The notes beneath the pieces are model-generated. The model did no database searches. It was given only the letters and a program-made list of their open reading frames with translations, and had not been told where the DNA came from. A stretch of DNA of 39,709 nt, from NCBI GenBank assembly GCA_018780805.1, contig JADMJD010000037.1, positions 1 through 39,709 on the forward strand, read 5' to 3'. The translations under genes and the position numbers were made by a program. Of this stretch, positions 24,959-33,887 are shown in pieces. Origin of the DNA: Rubrivivax sp. (lineage in GTDB: Bacteria; Pseudomonadota; Gammaproteobacteria; Burkholderiales; Burkholderiaceae_C). Every line of letters starts with the position of its first letter. The first letter of the stretch is position 1.

Positions 24959-26686
24959 TCAGAACAGAAAGTACTTCTGCGCCATCGGCAACACCGTGGC
25001 CGGCTCGCAGGTGAGCAGTTCACCATCGGCGCGCACGGCGTAGGTCTGCGCGTCGATCTCCATCACCGGCTGCAGGGCGTTGTGCACCATGTCGCCCTTT
25101 TGCACCGTGCGGTTGCCACGCACCGCGGCCACGGTCTTGCGCAGGCCCAGCCGCTCGGCCAGGCCGGACGATGCGGCCACGCCGCTCATGAAGGTGAGCG
25201 AGCCGTTCGCCAGCGCGCCGCCGTAGCTGCCGAACATCGGCCGGTAGTGCACCGGCTGCGGCGTGGGGATGCTGGCGTTCGGGTCGCCCATCGCAGCCGC
25301 AGCGATGAAACCGCCCTTGATGATCAGGCTGGGCTTGACGCCGAAAAATGCCGGTTTCCACAGCACCAGGTCGGCCCACTTGCCCACTTCGATGCTGCCC
25401 ACCTCGTGCGCGATGCCGTTGGCCAGCGCCGGGTTGATGGTGTACTTGGCGATGTAGCGCTTGACGCGGAAGTTGTCGTGTCTGGCGGTGTCAGGCCCCA
25501 GCGTGCCGCGCTGGGCCTTCATCTTGTGCGCCGTCTGCCAGGTGCGGATGATGACCTCGCCCACGCGCCCCATGGCCTGGCTGTCGCTGCTCATCATGCT
25601 GATGGCGCCCAGGTCGTGCAGCACGTCTTCGGCGGCGATGGTTTCGCGGCGGATGCGGCTTTCGGCAAAGGCCAGGTCCTCGGCGATGGATGCATCCAGG
25701 TGGTGGCACACCATCAACATGTCCAGGTGCTCGTCCACCGTGTTGGCGGTGTAGGGCATCGTCGGGTTGGTGCTGCTGGGCAGGAAGTTGGCTTCGCCCA
25801 CCACCCGCAGGATGTCGGGTGCGTGGCCACCACCCGCACCTTCGGTGTGGAAGGCGCACAGCGTGCGGCCTTTCGTGGCGGCGATGGTGTCTTCGACAAA
25901 ACCCGATTCGTTGAGCGTGTCGGAGTGGATGGACACCTGCGTGTCGGTGGCCTCGGCCACACCCAGGCAGCAGTCGATGGCGCTCGGTGTGGTGCCCCAG
26001 TCTTCGTGCAGCTTCAGGCCGATGGCGCCGGCCTCGACCTGCTGCATCAGCGCCTCGGGCCGGCTCGCGTTGCCCTTGCCCAGGAAACCCAGGTTCATGG
26101 TGAAGGCCTCGGCCGCCTGCAGCATGCGCGCCAAGTTGGCCGGGCCGGGCGTGCAGGTGGTGGCAAAGGTGCCGGTGGCCGGGCCGGTGCCGCCGCCCAG
26201 CATGGTGGTGACACCGCTCATCAGCGCTTCTTCGATCTGCTGCGGGCAGATGAAGTGGATGTGGCTGTCGATGCCACCGGCGGTGACGATCAAACCTTCG
26301 CCGGCGATCACCTCGGTGCCCGGGCCGATGACGATGTCCACGCCCGGCTGCACGTCGGGGTTGCCGGCCTTGCCGATGGCGAAGATGCGCTGGCCGCGGA
26401 TGCCGATGTCGGCCTTCACGATGCCCCAGTGGTCGACGATGAGTGCGTTGGTGATCACGCAGTCCACCGCATCGCCAGCGCCGATGCCGTTGATGCGCTG
26501 GCCCTGGCCCATGCCGTCGCGGATGACCTTGCCACCGCCGAACTTGACCTCTTCGCCGTACCCGCCGGCCAAGAGCGTGAAATCACGTTCGACCTCGATC
26601 ACCAGGCCGGTGTCGGCCAGGCGCAGCCGGTCGCCCGTGGTCGGGCCGTACATCTCCGCGTAGGCGCGGCGGTTGATGGTGGCCAT
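24959..26686 (-). CDS. ureC: Urease alpha subunit UreC
   Basis: The 575-aa catalytic subunit, hydrolysing urea to ammonia and carbamate at a dinickel site. [14 protein letters not shown] has the first His ligands, GLKLHEDWG the lysine that is carbamylated to bridge the nickels, and the flap [13 protein letters not shown] the catalytic His. Length is normal for alphabeta-gamma split bacterial ureases. The ATG at 26686 has no ribosome site: it is 1 nt from the stem of an intergenic inverted repeat. It follows ureB across that 75-bp repeat. Downstream, where ureE would be expected, lies a decayed toxin-antitoxin module. Confidence 0.98.
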   Translation of the reverse strand: MATINRRAYAEMYGPTTGDRLRLADTGLVIEVERDFTLLAGGYGEEVKFGGGKVIRDGMGQGQRINGIGAGDAVDCVITNALIVDHWGIVKADIGIRGQRIFAIGKAGNPDVQPGVDIVIGPGTEVIAGEGLIVTAGGIDSHIHFICPQQIEEALMSGVTTMLGGGTGPATGTFATTCTPGPANLARMLQAAEAFTMNLGFLGKGNASRPEALMQQVEAGAIGLKLHEDWGTTPSAIDCCLGVAEATDTQVSIHSDTLNESGFVEDTIAATKGRTLCAFHTEGAGGGHAPDILRVVGEANFLPSSTNPTMPYTANTVDEHLDMLMVCHHLDASIAEDLAFAESRIRRETIAAEDVLHDLGAISMMSSDSQAMGRVGEVIIRTWQTAHKMKAQRGTLGPDTARHDNFRVKRYIAKYTINPALANGIAHEVGSIEVGKWADLVLWKPAFFGVKPSLIIKGGFIAAAAMGDPNASIPTPQPVHYRPMFGSYGGALANGSLTFMSGVAASSGLAERLGLRKTVAAVRGNRTVQKGDMVHNALQPVMEIDAQTYAVRADGELLTCEPATVLPMAQKYFLF

Positions 26687-26761
26687 GTCAACGCCCGCCC
26701 GGCCGCCCGAAGGGCGTTGAGCGCCCCTTGGGGGCAGCGAACGAAGTGAGCTTGGGGTCGT
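26687..26761 (-). repeat. Intergenic GC-rich repeat, copy 1 (ureB-ureC gap)
   Basis: It fills the whole gap between ureB and ureC. A perfect 9-bp inverted repeat (TCAACGCCC at 26688-26696 with GGGCGTTGA at 26712-26720) is followed by GCGCCCCTTGGGGGCAGCGA and AGTGAGCTTGGGG. The right end abuts the ureB stop and the inverted repeat ends 1 nt before the ureC start codon. Copies 2 and 3 are at 34745 and 35740 in the same orientation relative to transcription. Similar elements are common between genes in Comamonadaceae. Confidence 0.8.
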
Positions 26762-27067
26762 TCATAGCGCTCCCTGGATCAGGCCGCGAAAACCCCAGAC
26801 CTCGCGCACGCCGGCGTAGTCCACCAATTCCACGGTGCGCTGCTGGCCGGGCTCGAAACGCACCGCGGTGCCGCTGGGGATGTTGAGCCGCATGCCGCGC
26901 GCGGCGGCGCGGTCGAAGCCGAGCGCCGCGTTGGTCTCGGCGAAGTGGTAATGCGAGCCGACCTGGATCGGCCGGTCGCCGGTGTTCTGCACCACCACGG
27001 TGAGCGTGCGCCGGCCCGGGTTCAGCACGTGGTCGGGACCGTCGGTGAGCAGCTCACCCGGGATCAT
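26762..27067 (-). CDS. ureB: Urease beta subunit UreB
   Basis: A 101-aa structural subunit that packs against UreC and Ure[30 protein letters not shown] and the C-terminal [16 protein letters not shown] are the standard UreB blocks. ATG 27067 lies 8 nt after the stop of the 56-aa His-rich gene. The stop is at the edge of the intergenic repeat. Confidence 0.97.
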   Translation of the reverse strand: MIPGELLTDGPDHVLNPGRRTLTVVVQNTGDRPIQVGSHYHFAETNAALGFDRAAARGMRLNIPSGTAVRFEPGQQRTVELVDYAGVREVWGFRGLIQGAL

Positions 27068-27075
27068 GGTGGCAC

Positions 27076-27246
27076 TCACTTGCGTCGCGCCAGCCAGAAC
27101 AGCACCGCGGCCACCGCCAGCCCAAGCGCCCAGCCCCAGGCGTCGTGCGCGTGCCAGTGCACGGCCGCCGGCTCGCCATGGCCCGGGTGGGCCCACGCGC
27201 CCATCGGCAGGGCGGCCATCAGCATCAATGTGGTGCGTGTTTTCAT
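27076..27246 (-). CDS. 56-aa His-rich exported or membrane-anchored protein between ureA and ureB
   Basis: A small protein read from [19 protein letters not shown] (signal peptide), then a His-rich patch [16 protein letters not shown] (six His in 16 residues), a hydrophobic helix ([14 protein letters not shown]) and a short basic end (ARRK). Cleavage after GAWA would leave a 37-residue mature protein with metal-binding residues outside and one C-terminal membrane anchor. The N-terminus recalls the AHPGH start of HupE/UreJ nickel permeases, but the protein is far too short. Start and stop fit tightly between ureA and ureB (2 and 8 nt). A nickel-related role is inference. Confidence 0.72.
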   Translation of the reverse strand: MKTRTTLMLMAALPMGAWAHPGHGEPAAVHWHAHDAWGWALGLAVAAVLFWLARRK

Positions 27247-27248
27247 GA

Positions 27249-27551
27249 TCAAGGGATGGGTTGGTGCACGGTCACCAGCTTGGTGCCGTCCGGGAAGGTG
27301 GCTTCGACCTGGATCTCGGGCACCATGTCGGCCACGCCGTCCATCACGTCGGCGCGGCTGAGCACGGTTTTGCCCTCGCTCATCAGCGCGGCCACGGTCT
27401 TGCCATCGCGTGCGCCCTCCAGGATGGCGGCGGTGATCAGCGCGATGGCTTCGGGCACGTTGAGCTTCAACCCACGCGCCTTGCGGCGCTCGGCCAGCAG
27501 CGCGGCGGTGAAGATCAGCAGCTTGTCTTTCTCGCGGGGTGTCAGGTCCAT
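27249..27551 (-). CDS. ureA: Urease gamma subunit UreA
   Basis: A 100-aa structural subunit: [20 protein letters not shown], then [34 protein letters not shown] and [23 protein letters not shown] 27551 gives the exact family start, yet no ribosome site precedes it. Upstream, where ureD commonly sits, is a 95-bp divergent gap and then the transporter-kinase gene, so this should be the first gene of the ureA-ureB-ureC transcript. Confidence 0.97.
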   Translation of the reverse strand: MDLTPREKDKLLIFTAALLAERRKARGLKLNVPEAIALITAAILEGARDGKTVAALMSEGKTVLSRADVMDGVADMVPEIQVEATFPDGTKLVTVHQPIP

Positions 27552-27565
27552 GGCGCCAAGCGTAT

Positions 27566-27581
27566 TGCAGGATGGGTGCCA
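27566..27581 (-). promoter_or_regulatory. Sigma-54-like promoter upstream of ureA
   Basis: The minus strand reads TGGCACCCATCCTGCA, matching the -24/-12 consensus with GG and GC exactly 10 nt apart. Sigma-54 with NtrC commonly drives urea and urease genes under nitrogen limitation. The predicted start near 27555 would leave a leader of only about 4 nt before ureA, implying an almost leaderless message; that is unusual and is the main doubt. Confidence 0.45.
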
Positions 27582-27646
27582 AGTCACCGGGGCATCTGCC
27601 TCAGGCCCGCGCCCGAGGCTGGCGCGCTTCTTGATGCAGTGAGGCG

Positions 27647-30600
27647 GTGAGCGCCTCCGCCCCACCCCGCCAACGTGTTGTCAAGCTCCGGCGCGACTAC
27701 AACCGCTGGGTCGCGCGCGAGTCGATGGAAGACTACGCGCTGCGTTTCACGCCGCGCTCCTTCCGCAAGTGGAGCGAGTGGCGGGTGGCGCAGACGGCCT
27801 TCGGCGGTGCGGCGTCGTTCCTGATCCTGGAGGCCCTGGGCGGCACGCTGCTGGTGCAGTACGGCTTCATCAATGCCGCGCTGGCCATCCTGGCCACCGG
27901 CGCGGTGATCGCACTCGCCGGCTGGCCCATCAGCGTCTACGCCGCACGTTACGGCGTGGACATGGACCTGCTCACGCGCGGCGCAGGCTTCGGTTACATC
28001 GGCAGCACGATCACCTCGCTGATCTACGCCAGCTTCACCTTCATCTTCTTCGCGCTCGAAGCGGCGGTGATGGCCTACGCGCTGGAACTGGTGTTCGACA
28101 TCCCGCCCGCCTGGGGTTACCTGGTCTGCGCGCTGGTGGTGATCCCGCTGGTCACGCACGGTGTCACCGCCATCAGCCGGCTGCAGGCCTGGACCTTGCC
28201 GCTGTGGTTGGTGATGCTGGTCCTGCCCTTCGTCGCGGTGTTCTGGCACGAGCCCGGCATCCTGGCCGGCCTGGTGGCCTACCCGGGTGACGGCCGCGGC
28301 GAGCCGGGTTTCGACCTGCTGGCCTTTGGCGCGGCCACCACGGTGGGCATCGCGCTGATCACGCAGATGGGCGAGCAGGTGGACTACCTGCGTTTCATGC
28401 CCGAGCCGCAGCCCGGGCACCGCGCACGCTGGTGGGCCGGCGTGGCGCTGGGTGGGCCGGGCTGGGTGGTGCCGGGGGTGCTGAAGATGCTGGGCGGCGC
28501 GCTGCTGGCCTACCTGGCCATCACGCACATGGTGCCCGCCGACCGCGCGGTGGACCCGAACCAGATGTACCTGGTGGCCTACGAGCTGGTGTTCAGCCAG
28601 TACGGCTGGGCGGTGGCGGCCACGGCCTTGTTCGTCGTGATCTCGCAGCTCAAGATCAACGTCACGAACGCCTACGCCGGCAGCCTGGCCTGGAGCAACT
28701 TCTTTTCGCGTTTGACGCACAGCCACCCGGGGCGTGTGGTGTGGATGGTCTTCAACACCGCCATCGCGCTGGCGCTGATGGAGATGAACGTGTTCCAGGC
28801 CCTGGGCCATGTGCTGGGGCTGTACGCCAACATCGCCATCGCCTGGATGATGGCCGTGGTGGCCGATCTGGTGATCAACAAACCCATGGGTTGGTCGCCG
28901 CCCGGCATCGAGTTCAAGCGCGCCCACCTGTACGACATCAACCCGGTGGGCGTGGGCGCGATGGGCGTGGCGTCGGGCGTGTCGGTGGCGGCGCACCTGG
29001 GGGCCTTCGGGCCGCTGGCGCAGGCGTTTTCGGCGGCCATCGCGCTGGTCACGGCGTTTGTGATGTCGCCGCTGATCGCGTGGGCGACGAAGGGCCGCTG
29101 GTACCTCGCGCGTCAGACCATCCCCATCGTGCCGGCCGCGGCCGAATCGCCAAAGGACGGCGCCTACAAACGCCTGCAGACCTGCTGCATCTGCGAGCGT
29201 GCCTACGAGGTGGAAGACATCGCGCACTGCCCGGCCTACCAGGCGCCGATCTGCTCGCTCTGCTGCACGCTGGACGCGCGCTGCAACGACCTGTGCAAAC
29301 CGCACGCCACCCTGTCGGCGCAGTGGCTGGCACTGCTGCGGCGTTGCCTGCCGGCGCGCTGGGCGCCGCAGCTGGAGGCCGGCCTGGCGCACTACCTGCT
29401 GCTGGTGGGCCTGGGCCTGCCGCTGGTGGCGCTGCTGCTCGGGGCCGTGTACCAGCAGGGCGAGCGTGTGCTGGGCGCGCAGGCGGCCGAGCTGATGCCG
29501 GCGCTGCGCCAGGGTGTGCTCAACGTCGGCCTGGGCCTGCTGCTGGTGGTGGGCATCGTGGCCTGGTGGCTGGTGCTGGCGCACCGCAGCCGGCTGGTGG
29601 CGCAGGAAGAGAGCAACCGCCAGACCCAGGCCCTGCTGGACGAGATCGAAAGCCACCGCCGCACCGACGCCGCGCTGCAGCAGGCCAAGGCCGCAGCCGA
29701 CGCCGCCAACCAGGCCAAGACACGTTACGTCACCGCCATCAGCCACGAGTTGCGCACGCCGCTGAACAGCATCCTGGGTTACGCCCAGCTGCTGGAAGAA
29801 GACGAGGCCATGCCGCCGCACCGCCGCCAGGCCGTGGGTGTGATCCGGCGCGGCGGTGACCATTTGCTGAGCCTGATCGAAGGCACGCTGGACGTGGCCC
29901 GCATCGAAGCCGGCAAGCTGACGCTGCAGGTCGAACCGATGCGCTTCCGCGACGGCCTGGAAGAGATCGCACGGCTGATGGAGCTGCAGGCCTCGGCCAA
30001 GGGCGTGGCCTTCGAGCGCCGCTTCGAAGGGGCGATCCCCGAGTTCGTGCGCGCCGATGAACGCCGGCTGCGCCAGATCCTGATCAACCTGCTGGGCAAT
30101 GCCGTCAAGTTCACCCAGCAGGGCGAGGTGAGCCTGCGCGTGACCTACGGCCGCGAGATGGCCCGTTTCGAGATTGCCGACACCGGCCCCGGCATGACCG
30201 CCGATGAACTGGCACGTGTGTTCGAGCCCTTCGAGCGGGGCGATTCGCCGGGTTCGTCGGCCGGCGGCACCGGCCTGGGCCTGACCATCAGCCGCATGCT
30301 GACCAACCTGATGGGCGGCGAGCTGACCGCGCGCAGCACACCCGGCCAGGGCAGCGTGTTCACGGTGCGGCTGTTCCTGCCCGAGATCGCACACGCGCCG
30401 GGCGCCGCACCGGCCGGCCCGCGCACCGGCTACGAAGGTGCGCGCCGCCGCATCCTGGTGGTGGACAACGAAGAGGCCGACCGCAGCCTGCTGGCCGATC
30501 TGCTGCAGCCGCTGGGCTTCCAGATCGAAGGTGCGGGCTCGGGCGAAGCCGCGCTGACCCGCCTGGCGGACCGCACGTTGCCCCGGCCCGACGCGATCTT

Positions 30601-31090
30601 CATGGACCTGGCCATGCCCGGCATCGACGGCTGGGAGACCATCCGCCGCCTGCGTGCCGCCGGCCTGGGCGATGTGCCGCTGGCCGTGGTGTCGGCCAAC
30701 GCCTTCGACCGCGGGCTGGACAACGATGTCGGCATCCACGAGGCCGATTTCCTGGTCAAACCGGTGCGCCTGGCCAAGCTGCTGGACTGGCTGGGCGAGC
30801 GCCTGCAGCTGCGCTGGCAGGTGGCGGCGGCACCGGTGCGCGCGGTGGCAACGGCGGTACCACCCCCTGCGCCGGAACCGCTGCCCGACGCCGCAGCCCT
30901 GCGGGCGCTGCGCGAGTTGATCGGCCTGGGTTACATGCGCGGCATCCAGAAAAAACTCGACGAGATCGAAGCCGCTGATGCCGCGGCGGCACGTTTTGTC
31001 ACCCGGCTGCGCGGGCTGGCGCAGCGTTTTGAACTCGATGCGCTGCACCGCGCCGTCGACAATGCCCTCCATGACTGCCAGCGCCGCTGA
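27647..31090 (+). CDS. NCS1 transporter-sensor histidine kinase-receiver fusion
   Basis: A 1147-aa membrane hybrid kinase. Residues about 20-490 form an NCS1 (cytosine/purine/allantoin permease) domain of about 12 helices. Residues 513-550 hold nine cysteines (CCIC, CPAY, ICSLCC, CNDLC), like a metal-binding knot. Two more helices (about 583-605 and 625-647) lead to a dimerisation domain with His700 in [16 protein letters not shown], an ATPase domain ([23 protein letters not shown]) and a receiver with Asp987 in IFMDLAMPG; a helical tail ends the protein. It probably senses, and perhaps imports, a nucleobase or ureide and relays phosphate to the next gene's regulator. GTG 27647 is the first start after an in-frame stop. 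Divergent from ureA. Confidence 0.9.
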   Translation: MSASAPPRQRVVKLRRDYNRWVARESMEDYALRFTPRSFRKWSEWRVAQTAFGGAASFLILEALGGTLLVQYGFINAALAILATGAVIALAGWPISVYAARYGVDMDLLTRGAGFGYIGSTITSLIYASFTFIFFALEAAVMAYALELVFDIPPAWGYLVCALVVIPLVTHGVTAISRLQAWTLPLWLVMLVLPFVAVFWHEPGILAGLVAYPGDGRGEPGFDLLAFGAATTVGIALITQMGEQVDYLRFMPEPQPGHRARWWAGVALGGPGWVVPGVLKMLGGALLAYLAITHMVPADRAVDPNQMYLVAYELVFSQYGWAVAATALFVVISQLKINVTNAYAGSLAWSNFFSRLTHSHPGRVVWMVFNTAIALALMEMNVFQALGHVLGLYANIAIAWMMAVVADLVINKPMGWSPPGIEFKRAHLYDINPVGVGAMGVASGVSVAAHLGAFGPLAQAFSAAIALVTAFVMSPLIAWATKGRWYLARQTIPIVPAAAESPKDGAYKRLQTCCICERAYEVEDIAHCPAYQAPICSLCCTLDARCNDLCKPHATLSAQWLALLRRCLPARWAPQLEAGLAHYLLLVGLGLPLVALLLGAVYQQGERVLGAQAAELMPALRQGVLNVGLGLLLVVGIVAWWLVLAHRSRLVAQEESNRQTQALLDEIESHRRTDAALQQAKAAADAANQAKTRYVTAISHELRTPLNSILGYAQLLEEDEAMPPHRRQAVGVIRRGGDHLLSLIEGTLDVARIEAGKLTLQVEPMRFRDGLEEIARLMELQASAKGVAFERRFEGAIPEFVRADERRLRQILINLLGNAVKFTQQGEVSLRVTYGREMARFEIADTGPGMTADELARVFEPFERGDSPGSSAGGTGLGLTISRMLTNLMGGELTARSTPGQGSVFTVRLFLPEIAHAPGAAPAGPRTGYEGARRRILVVDNEEADRSLLADLLQPLGFQIEGAGSGEAALTRLADRTLPRPDAIFMDLAMPGIDGWETIRRLRAAGLGDVPLAVVSANAFDRGLDNDVGIHEADFLVKPVRLAKLLDWLGERLQLRWQVAAAPVRAVATAVPPPAPEPLPDAAALRALRELIGLGYMRGIQKKLDEIEAADAAAARFVTRLRGLAQRFELDALHRAVDNALHDCQRR

Positions 31091-32051
31091 ACCCGTGCAC
31101 AACAGAGCGGACCCCAGATCGGACACCAGCCCCGACGTGGTGCTGATCGTCGACGACGTGCCGGACAACCTGGCCGTGCTGCACGACGCGCTCGACGAAT
31201 CGGGCTACACCGTGCTGGTGGCCACCAGCGGCGAAGACGCGCTGGCCCGCGCTGCCCAGGCCCGGCCCGACATCGTGCTGCTCGATGCCGTGATGCCGGG
31301 CATGGACGGCTTCGAGGTGGCGCGCCGGCTCAAGGCCGACGAGGCCACGGCCACCATCCCCATCATCTTCATGACCGGGCTGACGGAGACCGAACACGTG
31401 ATCGCGGCCTTCGGGGCCGGCGTGGTGGACTACGTGACCAAACCCGTGCGCACACGCGAGCTGATCGCGCGCATCGAAAGCCATCTGCGCAGCGCGCGCA
31501 CCCAGCGCCAGGCCCGGCGCGCGCTGGACGCCTTTGGCCATGCCACGCTGGTGGTGCGCGAGCGCGACGGCCGCCGTTTGTGGCAGACGGCGCTGGCGCG
31601 TGAGCTGATGAACCAGCACTTCCCCGGCACGCCCGAGATGCTGGCGCCGCCCGAGGTGATGGCCTGGGTGGCGCGCGAGGCGTTGCGCCGCCGGGCCGGT
31701 GCCGAGCCGCAAGGCCTGACCGTGGGCCGCGGCCCGCAGCGCCTGACCTTTGCGCTGCACGCCATGGACGACAACGGCGGCCCCGGCGGCCCCGGCGAAG
31801 AGTGGCTGGTGGTGCTGCGTGAAGACTCCGAGGCCGCGCTGCTGGACGGGTTGCTGCGCCACTTCCCGCTCACCGCACGCGAGGCCGAGGTGCTGTACTG
31901 GGTGATCCAGGGCAAGACCAACCGCGACATCGGCGAGATCCTGTCGCTGAGCCCGCGCACGGTGCACAAACACCTGGAGCATGTGTTCGAAAAACTCGGG
32001 GTGGAAACACGCACCGCGGCCGCGGCACTGGCGCTGCAGCGTGTGGGCTAG
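31071..32051 (+). CDS. Response regulator with receiver and LuxR-type HTH
   Basis: A 326-aa regulator: receiver at residues 22-140 (VVLIVDDVPDN, phosphoacceptor Asp72 in VLLDAVMPGMDGFE, Lys in YVTKPVRTREL), a middle region of about 120 residues without a recognised domain, and a C-terminal LuxR helix-turn-helix (LTAREAEVLYWVIQGKTNRD, SPRTVHKHLEHVFEKLGV). The start lies 20 nt inside the transporter-kinase gene, so the two are surely a cognate pair. Likely targets are the divergent ureABC promoter and the urt genes, which is inference. Its TAG overlaps the stop of the convergent GGDEF gene within CTAG. Confidence 0.93.
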   Translation: MTASAAEPVHNRADPRSDTSPDVVLIVDDVPDNLAVLHDALDESGYTVLVATSGEDALARAAQARPDIVLLDAVMPGMDGFEVARRLKADEATATIPIIFMTGLTETEHVIAAFGAGVVDYVTKPVRTRELIARIESHLRSARTQRQARRALDAFGHATLVVRERDGRRLWQTALARELMNQHFPGTPEMLAPPEVMAWVAREALRRRAGAEPQGLTVGRGPQRLTFALHAMDDNGGPGGPGEEWLVVLREDSEAALLDGLLRHFPLTAREAEVLYWVIQGKTNRDIGEILSLSPRTVHKHLEHVFEKLGVETRTAAAALALQRVG

Positions 32052-33196
32052 AGCGCGCCCGGCCGGGTCTGGCCATGTTCGCGCTTTTGTTTGTACATGC
32101 GCCGGTCGGCGGCTTGCAGCAGGGCCGCCAGGTCGGCCCCGTCGGCCGGGAACACGGCCACGCCGAGGCTGAAGCCCAAGGGCACGGCCGGGTCCGGCGC
32201 CAGCGGCGCGCGCCGCAGTGCCTGCCGCAGCCGTTCGACGGCGAGCGCCACGCTGTCCGCGGTGGCGGCTTCCAGCAGCACCACGAACTCGTCGCCGCCG
32301 ATGCGCGCCACCAGGTCGGTGGCGCGGCTGCCGCGCTGGGCGCGGGCCGCCACCTCACGCAGCGCCTGGTCGCCGGCGGCATGGCCCAGGCGGTCGTTCA
32401 CGGCCTTGAAGCCGTCCAGGTCCAGCAGCACCACGGCCACACATTCGCTGCGCCGTGCGGCACGCCGCAGCGCGCTCGCGGCCACGTCGTCCAGCCGCAG
32501 GCGGTTGGCCACGCCAGTCAGGCCGTCCACCAGGGCCAGGGCCTGCAGATCGGCCTGCACACGCAGGTTCACGGCCAGGCTCATCGCGCAGATCCAGGTG
32601 ACGTGGTGCAGCAGCAGCGACAGGAACACCGCGGCCACCACCGGGTGCCCCAGCAACGGCTGGCCGGTGGGCGCGCCAAGGGCCAGCCACCAGCGCAGCA
32701 CAAACACCCCGGCCGCCACCAGCACCGCCAGCGCGCAGAACGCATAGACCGCGCGGCCCCGTTCGGGTGAGCGCCACAGCAGCGCCACCGCCGTGGCCAC
32801 CAGCACGGCCACCACCAGCGGGTCCAGCCAGCGGTAGCGTTGCACCGGGTCGTCGCGGTTCAGCACCGCCAGCACCCCCACCAGCGCCACCAGCGCGGCA
32901 CCGGCCCACCAGCGCCCGCGCGAGGGCGCCAGGCCCTTGAAGCGCAGCACACCCTCCAGGTGCAGCAGCGCCGCGGCGTAGAGCCAGGTGTTGTCGACCA
33001 ACGAGGTGAGGTTGCCGAACAGCGGGCGCAGTGCCGCCGCCAGAAAGCCGACGTTGCTGCAGACCGCCGCCACGGTCCACAGGCCCGGGCCGGGCAGGCC
33101 GGGATTGATGCGCCACAGGGCCGCCATCACGACGATGCCCACCACATTCACCAAGGCGACGATCAGGCTCAGCGTCGGGTAATGCAACTCGACCAT
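32048..33196 (-). CDS. Membrane diguanylate cyclase (GGDEF)
   Basis: A 382-aa protein: about seven membrane helices (residues 5-205) and a GGDEF domain (about 210-375) that makes cyclic di-GMP from two GTP. The active site is RIGGDEFVV, and the inhibitory site RATD sits five residues before it, so product feedback should work. The membrane part is not a recognised sensor family. ATG 33196 has AGGAG 7 nt upstream. It lies 61 nt after ExoD in a string of polysaccharide-type genes, suggesting local c-di-GMP control of that pathway. The stop is shared with the convergent regulator's CTAG. Confidence 0.92.
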   Translation of the reverse strand: MVELHYPTLSLIVALVNVVGIVVMAALWRINPGLPGPGLWTVAAVCSNVGFLAAALRPLFGNLTSLVDNTWLYAAALLHLEGVLRFKGLAPSRGRWWAGAALVALVGVLAVLNRDDPVQRYRWLDPLVVAVLVATAVALLWRSPERGRAVYAFCALAVLVAAGVFVLRWWLALGAPTGQPLLGHPVVAAVFLSLLLHHVTWICAMSLAVNLRVQADLQALALVDGLTGVANRLRLDDVAASALRRAARRSECVAVVLLDLDGFKAVNDRLGHAAGDQALREVAARAQRGSRATDLVARIGGDEFVVLLEAATADSVALAVERLRQALRRAPLAPDPAVPLGFSLGVAVFPADGADLAALLQAADRRMYKQKREHGQTRPGAL

Positions 33197-33257
33197 GGGG
33201 GGGCTCCTGCGGGCCGTGCCAGCATGCCACAGCCCGGCCCGGGGCCCCAGCGGGCGA

Positions 33258-33887
33258 CTACTGGAAGATCTGCGGCAGCAGGAAAAGCGCTGTCTTGACG
33301 AGCGCAAACACCACGCCCCAGACCACCGCGACCGCGGCCACCGCCGTGCCCAGGCCGGCCAGCACCCACAGGCCGTCCCGCTCCAGCACCCCCAGCGCCA
33401 GCCCGCACAGCGCCAGCGCCGGCAACACATTGCCCAGCGGAATGGGCAGCACGAGGATGATGGCCAGCAGCAGGCAGATGGCGCCCACCACATGCTCCAT
33501 CGGCCGCCGCGCCAGGCCCGACCAGCGCGGCCGCAGCAGCCGCTCGGCGCGTTCCAGCCAGGGCGCGATGCGTTTGACCAGGCCGGCAAAGTCGGCCTGC
33601 GCCATCGAACGTTTGGCCACCACGGCAGGTAACCAGGGCCGCCAGCCGAACATCAGCTGCGCCGCCAGAAAGATCAGCGGCGCGCCGAGCACGGTGGAGG
33701 TGCCGGGCGGGGTGGGCAACACGTTGGGAAACGCGAACACAAAGAGCAGGGCACCGATGGCGCGGTCGCCCAGCGCGGCCAGCAGGTCGCCGATGGCGAT
33801 GCGTTCGCGGCTGGTGTCGGCGGCCAGGGCCCGCAGCACGGCCGACAAGGCCCGGCTGGGCGGCGCGGTGCTCAGGCCCGGAGCCAC
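33258..33887 (-). CDS. ExoD-family membrane protein
   Basis: A 209-aa protein of the ExoD family (exopolysaccharide synthesis, ExoD). Family traits are RIAIGDLLAALGDRAIGALL, FAFPNVLPTPPGTSTVLGAP and the repeat-like second half with LVLPIPLGNVLPALALCGLA. About four to five membrane segments are visible. In Sinorhizobium exoD mutants change exopolysaccharide and alkali tolerance; the molecular role is not known. The GTG at 33887 overlaps the glycosyltransferase by 16 nt. Confidence 0.9.
   Translation of the reverse strand: MAPGLSTAPPSRALSAVLRALAADTSRERIAIGDLLAALGDRAIGALLFVFAFPNVLPTPPGTSTVLGAPLIFLAAQLMFGWRPWLPAVVAKRSMAQADFAGLVKRIAPWLERAERLLRPRWSGLARRPMEHVVGAICLLLAIILVLPIPLGNVLPALALCGLALGVLERDGLWVLAGLGTAVAAVAVVWGVVFALVKTALFLLPQIFQ

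Noticed and set aside
24797..26749. A 650-codon plus-strand open frame opposite ureC
   Set aside because: ureC is unmistakable on the other strand and this frame reads as low-complexity Val/His/Ala sequence.
27584..31168. A 1194-codon open frame on the minus strand opposite the transporter-kinase gene
   Set aside because: It is rich in His/Gln/Arg/Ala with no hydrophobic or catalytic pattern, the typical antisense shadow of a GC-rich gene; the plus strand has clear domains throughout.
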